DNA of 64,000 nucleotides, from IMG/VR virus record IMGVR_UViG_3300049215_000771, positions 372,001 to 436,000 of that record. One strand, written 5' to 3'. The notes beneath the pieces were generated by a model. It was not told where the DNA came from and did not search any database. It worked only from the letters and a program-made list of their open reading frames with translations. The position numbers and the translations under genes are program-made. This DNA is from a virus. Below are positions 29,718-37,518 of the stretch, piece after piece. The stretch's first letter is position 1. Every line of letters starts with the position of its first letter.

Positions 29718-32561
29718 ATGTTGCAAGAGACTTCCGTGACATTCAGGGACTTTTTCCAAGACAAGTTCTTCCATGTAGACAGGAAGTACGTCGATATTAC
29801 TATGTCCAACGTCCTGGCTGAAATGGCCGTCCCCCTGGACATCCAGAAGCTCCCTATTAAGCCAGACAAAGATGACATTGCCTTCCTACAACAATTTCCT
29901 GCACAGTATTGGGCACAAGCACTCCATCAGCGTTACTATGACGACCTTCGCAATGCCCTGAAAGATCGGGAAGCCCGTCGTGCGCCGGTCGAGAAACGAT
30001 TGTACGGACTTCTCAAACGAGCCTTCTTCACCGGCAACTACGATAAACTCCGTGGTCAGGTATCTGAAGAAATGATGACTCGCCTTGCGAACGGCGACTT
30101 CAAGCACGTCGTTGGGGATGACGATCTCACCGAGAAAGCCGCTCGCAAGTGGGCCGAACTCGAAACTGAGAAGCATACGCCTCATGCCAACCCGCCAGAA
30201 ACAGAAGAAGGTCTGCCGCCTGGCTACAAGCGATACACCTTCAAGGTAAGTCGCAATGGCAACAAAACTGTATCGTTCGTCGCCAAACCAGAAATAAACA
30301 GATTGGTTCACAAACTGGAACGTACAAGGGGACATGAACATCACCCGGAATCCGGGTTGCCGCAACTTGGCATGACTCACGGACAGTACGGGTACGACTT
30401 GTACGGACTTCAGGATGGCGATGATGCGCATCCACACGTCACTCGTGGTATGCAGCTTCCTCCACGAGATGAAGTTGCCACCCGTATGAGCGACTACCTG
30501 AACCACAACGCCCACCAGATGTACGGCAAGATCAAGGCTGACGATCCAGATATTACCTGGAAGCCAGTCGGGTCTGGCCGCACTATGTACAAAGACAATT
30601 GGGCCTGGAAGAAAATATACAACAAGATATTTTCCGGTTGGAACTCTCGCCTGTCTTCCGCCGAGCCTGGCAGCCTCACGCTGCCCAATGGGGATCGTGT
30701 GCCGCCAGAAGGAGGTTTCAGGTCTGAAAATCAGCGACGTGCCACAGCCCACAGGTTGGCAATGGCTGATACCATCAAGATGGCAGAAGAAGGCAAACTC
30801 AAAGGTCCGCCGATCCCAGGGATCGCCCCGGAAGGTTTACCTGTGAAGGTAAAATCGGAAGGCGGCAAGAAGAAACTCGATGCCCCGCCGCTTTACCTGC
30901 CGCACAAGAAGATGCCGGTTCGTGTCAAGAATGGTAATGGACCGCCAACGGTAGAAATGCACGATGTACCACTGGTCAATCCGATGGAATATCTCCGTCA
31001 GTTGGGCAGCGAGCCGGAAGACTACGACAAGGAAACCGGCATGATGTTGGTTCCAAATGACCAGCTTCGTGGACACAACCAAGACTACGTTCACGTTCCT
31101 CACAACGAGTTCAAGAAAGCCAAAGGCTACCTTGCTGGGGGCGCTCTGCATGTTACTCACAACTCAGCCGGTCGTATGCACCTTGATCCCTCCGATCCTG
31201 AATACCAGGAACGGAAGGAACACATTGAAAGCGAGATGCAGCAAACAGGGCTGAACGCCAAGAATGAGCCAGCACAAAATGGTGAGGGCGAATACTTCTA
31301 CGACATCGTGAAGGGCATCTGGAACTGTATTCGTAGTGCCTGCGGTGGTATGACGAATCACGAAGTCGAGATCATGAAGCAAAACGTACACGATCTTCAC
31401 CAGATGGTGTATCAGCGCATGATGATGAATCTTCGTGATGAACGCCTTGACACACCGAAAGGTCGGAGGGCTTTCGCTCGTAACGTCGCTTCTAGCTGGG
31501 CACAACAAGATTTGGGTGCGGGTGGTGGAACTCGTAGGCTTCGTCGTTTGAGCCAAGATGCTCGCAGTGCCAGTATGGACGCAACAACTCAGGGTGAAAG
31601 CGGCGACAGCCTCAGCTTGCGTGACTCCATTCAACAAAGGATGAGAGACAAAGATTCCGGCGAGGCCAAGATTGGTCAGGGTGAGAAGATTCGTCCTGGG
31701 GCTGGGCAGCACGCCTTCCCGTACAACATCGACAACTTGAGAACCACGATTGCCGAAATGGAGCGTGAAGCCCAAGAAGTTGACCAGGCTCGTGACCAAG
31801 CTATTCAGATGAGCAAGTCGCAGATTAGCGACGAGATTGCCGACCTGATCGGCGATGCTATTGCTGACAAGGCTGCGTTGACCATCAAGTTGGAGTATTT
31901 GCTCACTCAGTTGTACCTGCACGCTGGTTCGCCGGCCAACGAAGCCGAGTTTCAGGCCAAGGCCAAAGTCGAACAATACTCCCAAGGCAAAACGGCCAAG
32001 AAAATGATCGCCGCTTTCAAAGGCGATGCAGATATTCGGCAGATGTTGGCAGCCCCGGAAGGCCAACAGGGACCAGGCCAGCAGATGAGTCTGGCGCAAA
32101 AAGATGCTGTAGAAAGACTTGATGGAATCCTGAAGCAACTTCCACCAAACAAGCTGAAGGAGCCAGCCACGCAGCAAATGATCGACAACTACATTTCTGA
32201 GCAACCGCCAGAAGTGCAGGCTGTATTGAAGCCAATGGCAGATAAAGCGTTTGGCAGGGCTGCACCTGCGCAACCCGCTGCACAACCACAAGCGAAAAAA
32301 ACTCAACCTTCAGCCGGTGGCCCGCAGGACGAAGCAAACGCTATGATTCGTTCGCAGAATTGGCTCGGACTAGCCAACAACGCTTATTTCCTACACGTTG
32401 CCAACAAAGTACAGCTTCAGGCTATCATTGGCAAGTTGGAAGCAGCGATGCAGTCCTTGCAGGGCTTTGACCGTGACAACCACGAGTTTGCTGTTGCCCA
32501 TTTGAGAACATTGCTCAGGCAACGGCAGGCTCCAAAAACAGGATTGGACAAGATACAATGA
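29718..32561 (+). CDS. Large putative virion protein
   Basis: A 947-residue hydrophilic protein. In-frame ATGs at 29667 and 29691 are also possible; 29718 was chosen for the AAGGA/GAGG upstream and the leader length expected from the promoter. It has several parts: a helical N-terminus with VTFRDFFQ, a His- and basic-rich middle (about 160-440), a further folded region with a Cys pair (CIRSACGG), a Gln-rich helical region (about 690-830), and a low-complexity AQPAAQPQ linker before a helical tail. No catalytic motif found. Position beside neck and small capsid-type genes suggests a head or injected protein. Confidence 0.65.
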   Translation: MLQETSVTFRDFFQDKFFHVDRKYVDITMSNVLAEMAVPLDIQKLPIKPDKDDIAFLQQFPAQYWAQALHQRYYDDLRNALKDREARRAPVEKRLYGLLKRAFFTGNYDKLRGQVSEEMMTRLANGDFKHVVGDDDLTEKAARKWAELETEKHTPHANPPETEEGLPPGYKRYTFKVSRNGNKTVSFVAKPEINRLVHKLERTRGHEHHPESGLPQLGMTHGQYGYDLYGLQDGDDAHPHVTRGMQLPPRDEVATRMSDYLNHNAHQMYGKIKADDPDITWKPVGSGRTMYKDNWAWKKIYNKIFSGWNSRLSSAEPGSLTLPNGDRVPPEGGFRSENQRRATAHRLAMADTIKMAEEGKLKGPPIPGIAPEGLPVKVKSEGGKKKLDAPPLYLPHKKMPVRVKNGNGPPTVEMHDVPLVNPMEYLRQLGSEPEDYDKETGMMLVPNDQLRGHNQDYVHVPHNEFKKAKGYLAGGALHVTHNSAGRMHLDPSDPEYQERKEHIESEMQQTGLNAKNEPAQNGEGEYFYDIVKGIWNCIRSACGGMTNHEVEIMKQNVHDLHQMVYQRMMMNLRDERLDTPKGRRAFARNVASSWAQQDLGAGGGTRRLRRLSQDARSASMDATTQGESGDSLSLRDSIQQRMRDKDSGEAKIGQGEKIRPGAGQHAFPYNIDNLRTTIAEMEREAQEVDQARDQAIQMSKSQISDEIADLIGDAIADKAALTIKLEYLLTQLYLHAGSPANEAEFQAKAKVEQYSQGKTAKKMIAAFKGDADIRQMLAAPEGQQGPGQQMSLAQKDAVERLDGILKQLPPNKLKEPATQQMIDNYISEQPPEVQAVLKPMADKAFGRAAPAQPAAQPQAKKTQPSAGGPQDEANAMIRSQNWLGLANNAYFLHVANKVQLQAIIGKLEAAMQSLQGFDRDNHEFAVAHLRTLLRQRQAPKTGLDKIQ

Positions 32562-32776
32562 TAAGCTACAAGGAATGGCGTAGGTTGAGAGAAATGGCTG
32601 GCACTGGAGCTATATGGCCGGGCGGCAAAGAAAAAGGCCAAGTTCCCGCCGCTGCGCCAACCAAGAAAAATCCACTGCCCGCCAACAAACGAGACTACAA
32701 CTGGTGGGGTGCCCCTGAAACGGCGGGCATGACTCAGGGCCAAGCTAAAGCCGAAATGGAGAAAGATACGAAATGA
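32558..32776 (+). CDS. Small protein with MISYKEW N-terminus
   Basis: A 72-residue basic, Pro/Gly-rich protein, translationally coupled (ATGA) to the large protein. MISYKEWRRLREM matches the shared N-terminal motif. The rest (NWWGAPETAGMTQGQAKAE) looks disordered. Candidate packaged protein. Confidence 0.6.
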   Translation: MISYKEWRRLREMAGTGAIWPGGKEKGQVPAAAPTKKNPLPANKRDYNWWGAPETAGMTQGQAKAEMEKDTK

Positions 32777-33033
32777 ATTGGCTGACAATGTTGGCGAATC
32801 CCAAAGGATTTGCCATCCGAAAGATGATGTTCGAGTTTTTGAAGGAAAGATATGGGCGAAATGACCAGATCGTTGAACGCCTGTCGGCTTCTTTGACAAC
32901 TGAAGGAGACGTGCAGGCGTTCATTAAACTGATGATTGATGTCTACGAGAAAGGCTACATGCAGGCGGTCGATGACCATAAAGAACAATTAGCCAAGATC
33001 GGATTGAAAGTCAGTGTCAAACCACCGAGCTAA
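32773..33033 (+). CDS. Small helical protein of unknown function
   Basis: An 86-residue helical protein, overlapping the previous gene by 4 bp and the convergent gene by 4 bp. No recognised domain. Confidence 0.65.
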   Translation: MNWLTMLANPKGFAIRKMMFEFLKERYGRNDQIVERLSASLTTEGDVQAFIKLMIDVYEKGYMQAVDDHKEQLAKIGLKVSVKPPS

Positions 33034-33698
33034 TCGACGTTATCAAACGCAGGTGTGAAATCGGATGGATAGCCGGCCATCAACCAGCCACCATTTTTTT
33101 CTTCAAGTTCTTGAACCCTCCACCACCTTTGAGCGTCCATCACGCCATCTCTTCTCTTTTTGGGATAAACCACAGAACCTTTCGTCACCAATGCCACGTT
33201 TGTCCACAGAACGATGCGCATATCTTCTTCTTCGAGAATGACACCCTCGAATGAAAATGGTTTGCCATACTGAATTGTTTGATATTTCTCGCCGTACATA
33301 CCATCACGGCGGTCACGCATGGTTGCTGGCAAACAATACATGAAAGTTTTGTTTCTGTCGGGGACGGAAGATTTTTTCCGAGGTTGTTCTGGTTCGGGAA
33401 CGAACTTAACGGGTTCTTCTTTGACTTCGGGGAGTGGCTGTGAGGGTTTTTCCTCAATGGGAGCGGGTCGTTGTTCGGTTACAACGATGTCTGGTTTGGT
33501 TTCAGCCAACGCCTGGGCGAAATCATCCCGAAGGTTGAAATCGCTCTCCATAGTGTTGATTTCTCGATCATCGAGAGCAGTTTCGGGCTGAAACTTCATA
33601 TTGTGAACCTGGAAATCTTGCCAGGTTTCCTGACCCTTCATCATTGGATTGGGGCCACGCAATTTGTACAGTGTGCCGTCACGATTCTTCAGTGCCAT
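33030..33698 (-). CDS. Putative virion protein, N-terminus related to the gp14-like protein
   Basis: A 222-residue protein. Its start MALKNRDGTLYKLRG shares the N-x-DGT-x-YKL-x-G pattern with the gp14-like protein at 35042 (MTILNPDGTPYKLTG), which supports the start codon. A long Glu/Pro/Lys-rich linker (about 75-115) separates it from a compact C-terminal domain. The late element ends 4 nt before its ATG. Confidence 0.65.
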   Translation of the reverse strand: MALKNRDGTLYKLRGPNPMMKGQETWQDFQVHNMKFQPETALDDREINTMESDFNLRDDFAQALAETKPDIVVTEQRPAPIEEKPSQPLPEVKEEPVKFVPEPEQPRKKSSVPDRNKTFMYCLPATMRDRRDGMYGEKYQTIQYGKPFSFEGVILEEEDMRIVLWTNVALVTKGSVVYPKKRRDGVMDAQRWWRVQELEEKNGGWLMAGYPSDFTPAFDNVD

Positions 33699-33701
33699 AC
33701 T

Positions 33702-33710
33702 CTATATACG
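33702..33710. promoter_or_regulatory. Bidirectional late-type element CTATATACG
   Basis: Plus strand: CTATATAC, 18 nt before the ATG at 33728 with GAGGAGA between. Minus strand: CGTATATAGAGTATG leads directly into the gene at 33698, the same context as at 9792. Confidence 0.55.
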
Positions 33711-33727
33711 TTGAGAGGAGATAACCT

Positions 33728-34162
33728 ATGTCAATAGTAGTGCCAAATACAGCCGAATGTCTCATGTTGCAGTACATCACCAACATGATCGGCCAGGACG
33801 GTGGATCAGCACCATCTGGCGGGCAGCGGTGTCTCCGCTTGTTCACGAACAACATAACTCCAGGCGATACAACCGCCATCAATGACTTAACTGAAGCTAC
33901 TACTCCAACAGGTTATCAGCCGATCACTTTGGCTGGCGCTAGTTGGACGACAGTTATCACAAACGGCTCAGGACTTGCTGTTTACAGTCAACAAATCTTC
34001 ACATTCACAACGGGCGTGACTCTCTACGGTTATTATGTAACCACGATTGGCGTATCGCCACAACTATTGTGGGTGGAAGTATTCACCAACACTCCTTGGA
34101 CCTTACCAGATGGTGGAGGTCAGGTAGGTGTAACCCCACAGTTCGCAATGAACAACCCTTGA
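33728..34162 (+). CDS. Putative beta-rich structural protein
   Basis: A 144-residue protein rich in Thr, Gly and Val with few charges, e.g. TGYQPITLAGASWTTVITNG and YSQQIFTFTTGVTLYGYYVT, as in phage decoration or fibre subunits. Strong ribosome site (GAGGAGAT) and late promoter. Ended by a strong terminator. No exact family. Confidence 0.65.
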   Translation: MSIVVPNTAECLMLQYITNMIGQDGGSAPSGGQRCLRLFTNNITPGDTTAINDLTEATTPTGYQPITLAGASWTTVITNGSGLAVYSQQIFTFTTGVTLYGYYVTTIGVSPQLLWVEVFTNTPWTLPDGGGQVGVTPQFAMNNP

Positions 34163-34180
34163 TACCAGAAATCACACTTC

Positions 34181-34211
34181 AACCCGTCCTCATTTTGAGG
34201 ACGGGTTTTTT
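34181..34211 (+). terminator. Rho-independent terminator
   Basis: AACCCGTCCTCA / TGAGGACGGGTT hairpin with a T-run. Confidence 0.88.
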
Positions 34212-34222
34212 GTTGCCGAACT

Positions 34223-34230
34223 CCTAAATA
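34223..34230 (+). promoter_or_regulatory. Late-type promoter element CCTAAATA, 5 nt before ATG
   Basis: CCTAAATACCCCCATG; the ATG at 34236 follows the octamer after five C residues. No ribosome-binding site is present, which fits a leaderless start. Confidence 0.5.
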
Positions 34231-34235
34231 CCCCC

Positions 34236-35045
34236 ATGATGGACACAACATTCAGACTTTGGCTAATCGACGAGGACTGGCGATCTCTGCTTGGCGCTAT
34301 CCTCCTGGAAACCGACGCCTTCGATGCGGCGATGGTTTCTTTCAATGCGCAGTTCGCACAAGCATTCGGTGGCATCCGTAAGAATTGGTTCGGCATTCTC
34401 ATTAGTCAGGCACAGCGCTACGCCCAAGGTCAGGACATCTTGACGGTCGCCAGCGATGCTGCCCAAGAAATGTTGCAACTACTACAAACCAAACCAGCCG
34501 GCGACCAGTTCGTTCAGGGTGTAGAACATATCCTCGCCATACCGGACGAAACACAGAAAGCAGAAGAACTAACAAACTTCTTCGCCACAGCAGGTCGATT
34601 GCGTGTCCGTCGTCATGCAGGCCAGTTCCATCGGCGACGGGATCAAATGACGACACACTTCAGCGCTATTGACGGAGGTTCGGCGAGCGGCGGTTCTGCT
34701 GTAAACAATGTCCGAGATAGAAGTTCTCCGACTGACTCCGAAGACCGCATGGAGTCTTTGCGTCGTGGCATCATGATGGAACTAGAGAAGATGAAACAAA
34801 GCGCTAACGATAAGCGCACCAAGGAGCGTTTCGAGTTGGCGAAACGGGTCGCCGAGAAGCGAATGGAGAACCCGCCTGAGTTTCCTGGCCTGGACGAACT
34901 GGAAGGAATGTTCCCGGAAGTGGGCAGAACGAAGTTGTTTCAGATTTTGCAAGACATTCAGGCTGCGGCCACGGCTGCGGCGTCGAAGATCGGCATTGAC
35001 ACTGCTAGTATTCAGGATGCAAAAAGGGCCAGGAAACACGGATGA
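34236..35045 (+). CDS. Putative virion or chaperone protein
   Basis: A 269-residue helical protein. The first half is hydrophobic-helical (FRLWLIDEDWRSLLGAILLE), a Gly/Ser linker sits near 148-160, and the C-terminal half is a charged coiled-coil-like helix (EKMKQSANDKRTKERFELAKRVAEKRME) with FPGLDELEGMFPEVGRTKLF. It precedes the gp14-like gene with an ATGA overlap. Function unknown; location suggests head-neck assembly. Confidence 0.65.
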   Translation: MMDTTFRLWLIDEDWRSLLGAILLETDAFDAAMVSFNAQFAQAFGGIRKNWFGILISQAQRYAQGQDILTVASDAAQEMLQLLQTKPAGDQFVQGVEHILAIPDETQKAEELTNFFATAGRLRVRRHAGQFHRRRDQMTTHFSAIDGGSASGGSAVNNVRDRSSPTDSEDRMESLRRGIMMELEKMKQSANDKRTKERFELAKRVAEKRMENPPEFPGLDELEGMFPEVGRTKLFQILQDIQAAATAAASKIGIDTASIQDAKRARKHG

Positions 35046-35584
35046 CGATATTGAACCCGGATGGGACTCCTTACAAGCTGACGGGAAGCATCGAACAGTT
35101 TGATCCAAATGATCCAGAACATGAGTTATTCAACTTGTGGGATCAGGAGGCTATCAGACAGGGTGGATCGCCCATTCTCTACTACGAGGTAATCATCTCG
35201 CCGCAAGATGTTGATCCACAATACCTGGAAGCTAGAAACAAGAGATTCAGCCAATTCCCGGTGTCGTTGTATTGCAGCTACGATCCGAAGAACGCCCAAA
35301 ACTTGGTAAATGCCTTCGGCATCGACGCTCCTGATGAATTGGAGATTGAATTCAACTACAGGGACGTGTTGCAGAAGGTAGGGCACCCACCCAAAATTGG
35401 GTCGAGGTTATACACTCCTCACCTGCGGGAAAATTGGGTAATCATTCAAAGGAACCTTGGTGAGTTCAAGATGTGGGGTGCGTTGCGTTTGACAATCATC
35501 GCACAAAGGTTCCAGGAATCTACAACTACCGGCGAAGGAAAAGTTACACAAAAAAATCCAACGCCCAAGTACAAGATCATCTAA
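35042..35584 (+). CDS. Neck protein, T4 gp14-like
   Basis: A 180-residue protein. LFNLWDQEAIRQGGSPILYYEVIIS followed by DPQYLEARNKRFSQFP resembles gp14-type neck proteins, where an Asp/Glu-rich helix, a G-S-x-I-x-Y-Y strand and a D-x-x-x-x-E-x-R-x-x-x-F segment are kept. It lies directly before a gp15-like gene, as gp14 does in T4-type phages. Start supported by the ATGA overlap and the DGTPYKL N-terminus. Confidence 0.6.
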   Translation: MTILNPDGTPYKLTGSIEQFDPNDPEHELFNLWDQEAIRQGGSPILYYEVIISPQDVDPQYLEARNKRFSQFPVSLYCSYDPKNAQNLVNAFGIDAPDELEIEFNYRDVLQKVGHPPKIGSRLYTPHLRENWVIIQRNLGEFKMWGALRLTIIAQRFQESTTTGEGKVTQKNPTPKYKII

Positions 35585-35592
35585 GGAGCATC

Positions 35593-36072
35593 ATGAAGTC
35601 ATTCTACAAGTTCTATCAGCAAGTTCTCAAAGAAGCAGCCGCTCCTGTTGGGCAGAATTCAGGTCAGCCACAGGCGGCAGGTGGAGCGCCAGGTGGCGCT
35701 GCCCCACCAGCACCAGGAACAGCAGCCCCTCCTGGCCAACCGCCAGCGCCTCCAGGACAAGGGGCACCAGGTCAGCCAGGTCAGCCAGGTCAACAAGGTC
35801 AGCAAGGTGGAGGCGGACAAGGTGTAGCCCCACCAGTACCGCCTCCTGATCCGGCAGTACAACAAATTCAACAATTACTCAATCCGCTGGCGGCGCAACT
35901 TCAGGGACACATTGAGAAGATTCAAGACCCGAAGGTGAAGGAAGCCCTGAAAAGTGTGTTGGGTCAAGGAGGCAATAACCAACAGCATCAGGCTGCTGGA
36001 AATGCACAACCGAAACCGCAACCTGTCCAACCTCCAGCACAGGCAGGCGCAGCAAAACAGCCCGGTCAATAG
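35593..36072 (+). CDS. Pro/Gly/Gln-rich protein with MKSFYKF N-terminus
   Basis: A 159-residue protein; start at 35593 with AAGGAG upstream. After the MKSFYKFYQQVLKEAA leader it has collagen-like tracts (GQPGQPGQQGQQGGGGQG), a helical part (about 95-120: QIQQLLNPLAAQLQGHIEKI) and another Gln/Pro-rich tail. The leader matches the shared N-terminal motif, so it may be a packaged or scaffold-associated protein. Confidence 0.6.
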   Translation: MKSFYKFYQQVLKEAAAPVGQNSGQPQAAGGAPGGAAPPAPGTAAPPGQPPAPPGQGAPGQPGQPGQQGQQGGGGQGVAPPVPPPDPAVQQIQQLLNPLAAQLQGHIEKIQDPKVKEALKSVLGQGGNNQQHQAAGNAQPKPQPVQPPAQAGAAKQPGQ

Positions 36073-36079
36073 CAAGCTG

Positions 36080-36119
36080 ACTCCCGTGTACATTCGTGAT
36101 GAACGCACACGGGAGTTTT
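36080..36119 (+). terminator. Terminator hairpin
   Basis: ACTCCCGTGT / ACACGGGAGT stem followed by TTTTGGTTTGG, just after the Pro/Gln-rich gene. Confidence 0.8.
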
Positions 36120-36274
36120 GGTTTGGGGAGTTGTGCTGGTGGGTCTAAGTAGTTGATGTAGATTTTTGGTTGTACGCCTTCACGTCTTTTGATTTTGCAA
36201 GCCTTCATTTTTCTCCAGATTCACGACAAGTCATCTCTTTTAGTTTTAGACGCCGATTTTTGCGGCTTAATACC

Positions 36275-36282
36275 CTATCTAC
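36275..36282 (+). promoter_or_regulatory. Late-type promoter element CTATCTAC
   Basis: One mismatch from CTATATAC, 17 nt before the ATG at 36300, with AGAGGAG between. The 150 nt upstream to the terminator hold nothing else recognised. Confidence 0.45.
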
Positions 36283-36299
36283 CTTATTAGAGGAGTTAC

Positions 36300-37298
36300 A
36301 TGAGCCAGCTTCCACAAGACCCACAGAAAAGTTTGCCTGAATGCCAGATCAAGTCGGAAACTCCGACACCGAATCTGGACCCGGCACCACCATATTGTGG
36401 GCGTGACGAAGACGACCAGGTGAGCAAGCGTGCTATCAACGACGATTTCTCAAACTGGTTGAAGGACGACCTAAATCAGAAACAAGGCTACGGAGCCAAG
36501 GTTGACTGCGACCCGATGATGACGGGTCACATCCGAAATGATCCCAACAAGCCGAACAAGAACACTCTCTACCGTTATTCCAAGGCATTGAGAGGAACTG
36601 ATGAAGCTATCTTGGATATGTTCGGTGACATTGAAGTAATTGACGAGGATGGCAAGGCACATCCAGTCCCAATCATTTGGGGCAGTCAAGAGAAGGCAGT
36701 CGCCGCCATTATGTTTGATAACGTCAGGAAGGACGAGTCGCTGGTGGTTGATCGGATTAGGCTGCCGATGTTGGCAGTTTCTTCCACGGATTTTTCCTAC
36801 GACATGAATCGTTACACCTACCACCAGGCGTTGGACTTCATGCGATACCTTCGTCCCGACAGAAAGCCGGGCATGACGTTGAATGAAGGAGGGCTGGAAA
36901 GAAGCACAATTTTCGGGAAAACACGGGGTATTCCGGTGAACGTCACCTACACGTTGATAGCGTGGACGATGTACATCGAAGACATGAACCAAATCCTCGA
37001 ACAAATTCTTCTAAAATTCAGCCCCATTGCATACATACGAGTAAGAGGCGTATCCTGGGAAGTCGTCGCCAAGTTAGACAGCATCGCTAATAACTTGGAT
37101 ACGGAACCGGGAGATCAGGCGATCAGGGTGATTAAATTTCAGTTCAACATAACGGCTGAAACATACATCCCACAGCCAATTGCAAGAAGGAAGGCCATCC
37201 TCAAAACGAAAGTTGAACTTGTGGATGGCATGACCGAGGACGAAATCACGCAGGTAATGGCCAGACTGGAAGAAGCTGTTAAGGAGCTAGAATGCTAG
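36300..37298 (+). CDS. Tail sheath stabiliser, T4 gp15-like
   Basis: A 332-residue protein. VPIIWGSQEKAVAAIM, IRLPMLAVSSTDFSYDMNRY and IPVNVTYTLIAWTMYIEDM with NQILEQILLKFSPIA follow the T4 gp15 pattern (VPITYASKEH, LPRI...DFSYN, IYELSIFTRYEDDMFQIVEQIL). In T4, gp15 caps the tail and joins it to the neck. An N-terminal 60-residue extension is disordered. Next gene begins 7 bp before its stop. Confidence 0.8.
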   Translation: MSQLPQDPQKSLPECQIKSETPTPNLDPAPPYCGRDEDDQVSKRAINDDFSNWLKDDLNQKQGYGAKVDCDPMMTGHIRNDPNKPNKNTLYRYSKALRGTDEAILDMFGDIEVIDEDGKAHPVPIIWGSQEKAVAAIMFDNVRKDESLVVDRIRLPMLAVSSTDFSYDMNRYTYHQALDFMRYLRPDRKPGMTLNEGGLERSTIFGKTRGIPVNVTYTLIAWTMYIEDMNQILEQILLKFSPIAYIRVRGVSWEVVAKLDSIANNLDTEPGDQAIRVIKFQFNITAETYIPQPIARRKAILKTKVELVDGMTEDEITQVMARLEEAVKELEC

Positions 37299-37516
37299 AG
37301 ATCAAGAATAACATGAAACATCCGGTTCAGTTGGTGATTCGTTCAAGGAAGGCTCCTCGTGCTTTCACCTGTCTAAACATTCCAGGAGTAGGTGCCGGAA
37401 AAAATACCTTTCTCTTGGAAGAAGGAAGAGAAACACCGTATATAGACAGGGCCGAGAAAGAAGGATTGATTTCCACAAGGCACATACCAAACAAGATTAG
37501 CGCAAAGGGAGAATAA
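37292..37516 (+). CDS. Small tail-associated protein
   Basis: A 74-residue protein between the gp15-like and sheath genes, overlapping the former and lying 2 nt before the latter. Beta-rich first half (HPVQLVIRSRKAPRAFTCL), basic tail. Probably a tail-assembly helper; no family. Confidence 0.65.
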   Translation: MLEIKNNMKHPVQLVIRSRKAPRAFTCLNIPGVGAGKNTFLLEEGRETPYIDRAEKEGLISTRHIPNKISAKGE

Positions 37517-37518
37517 CT

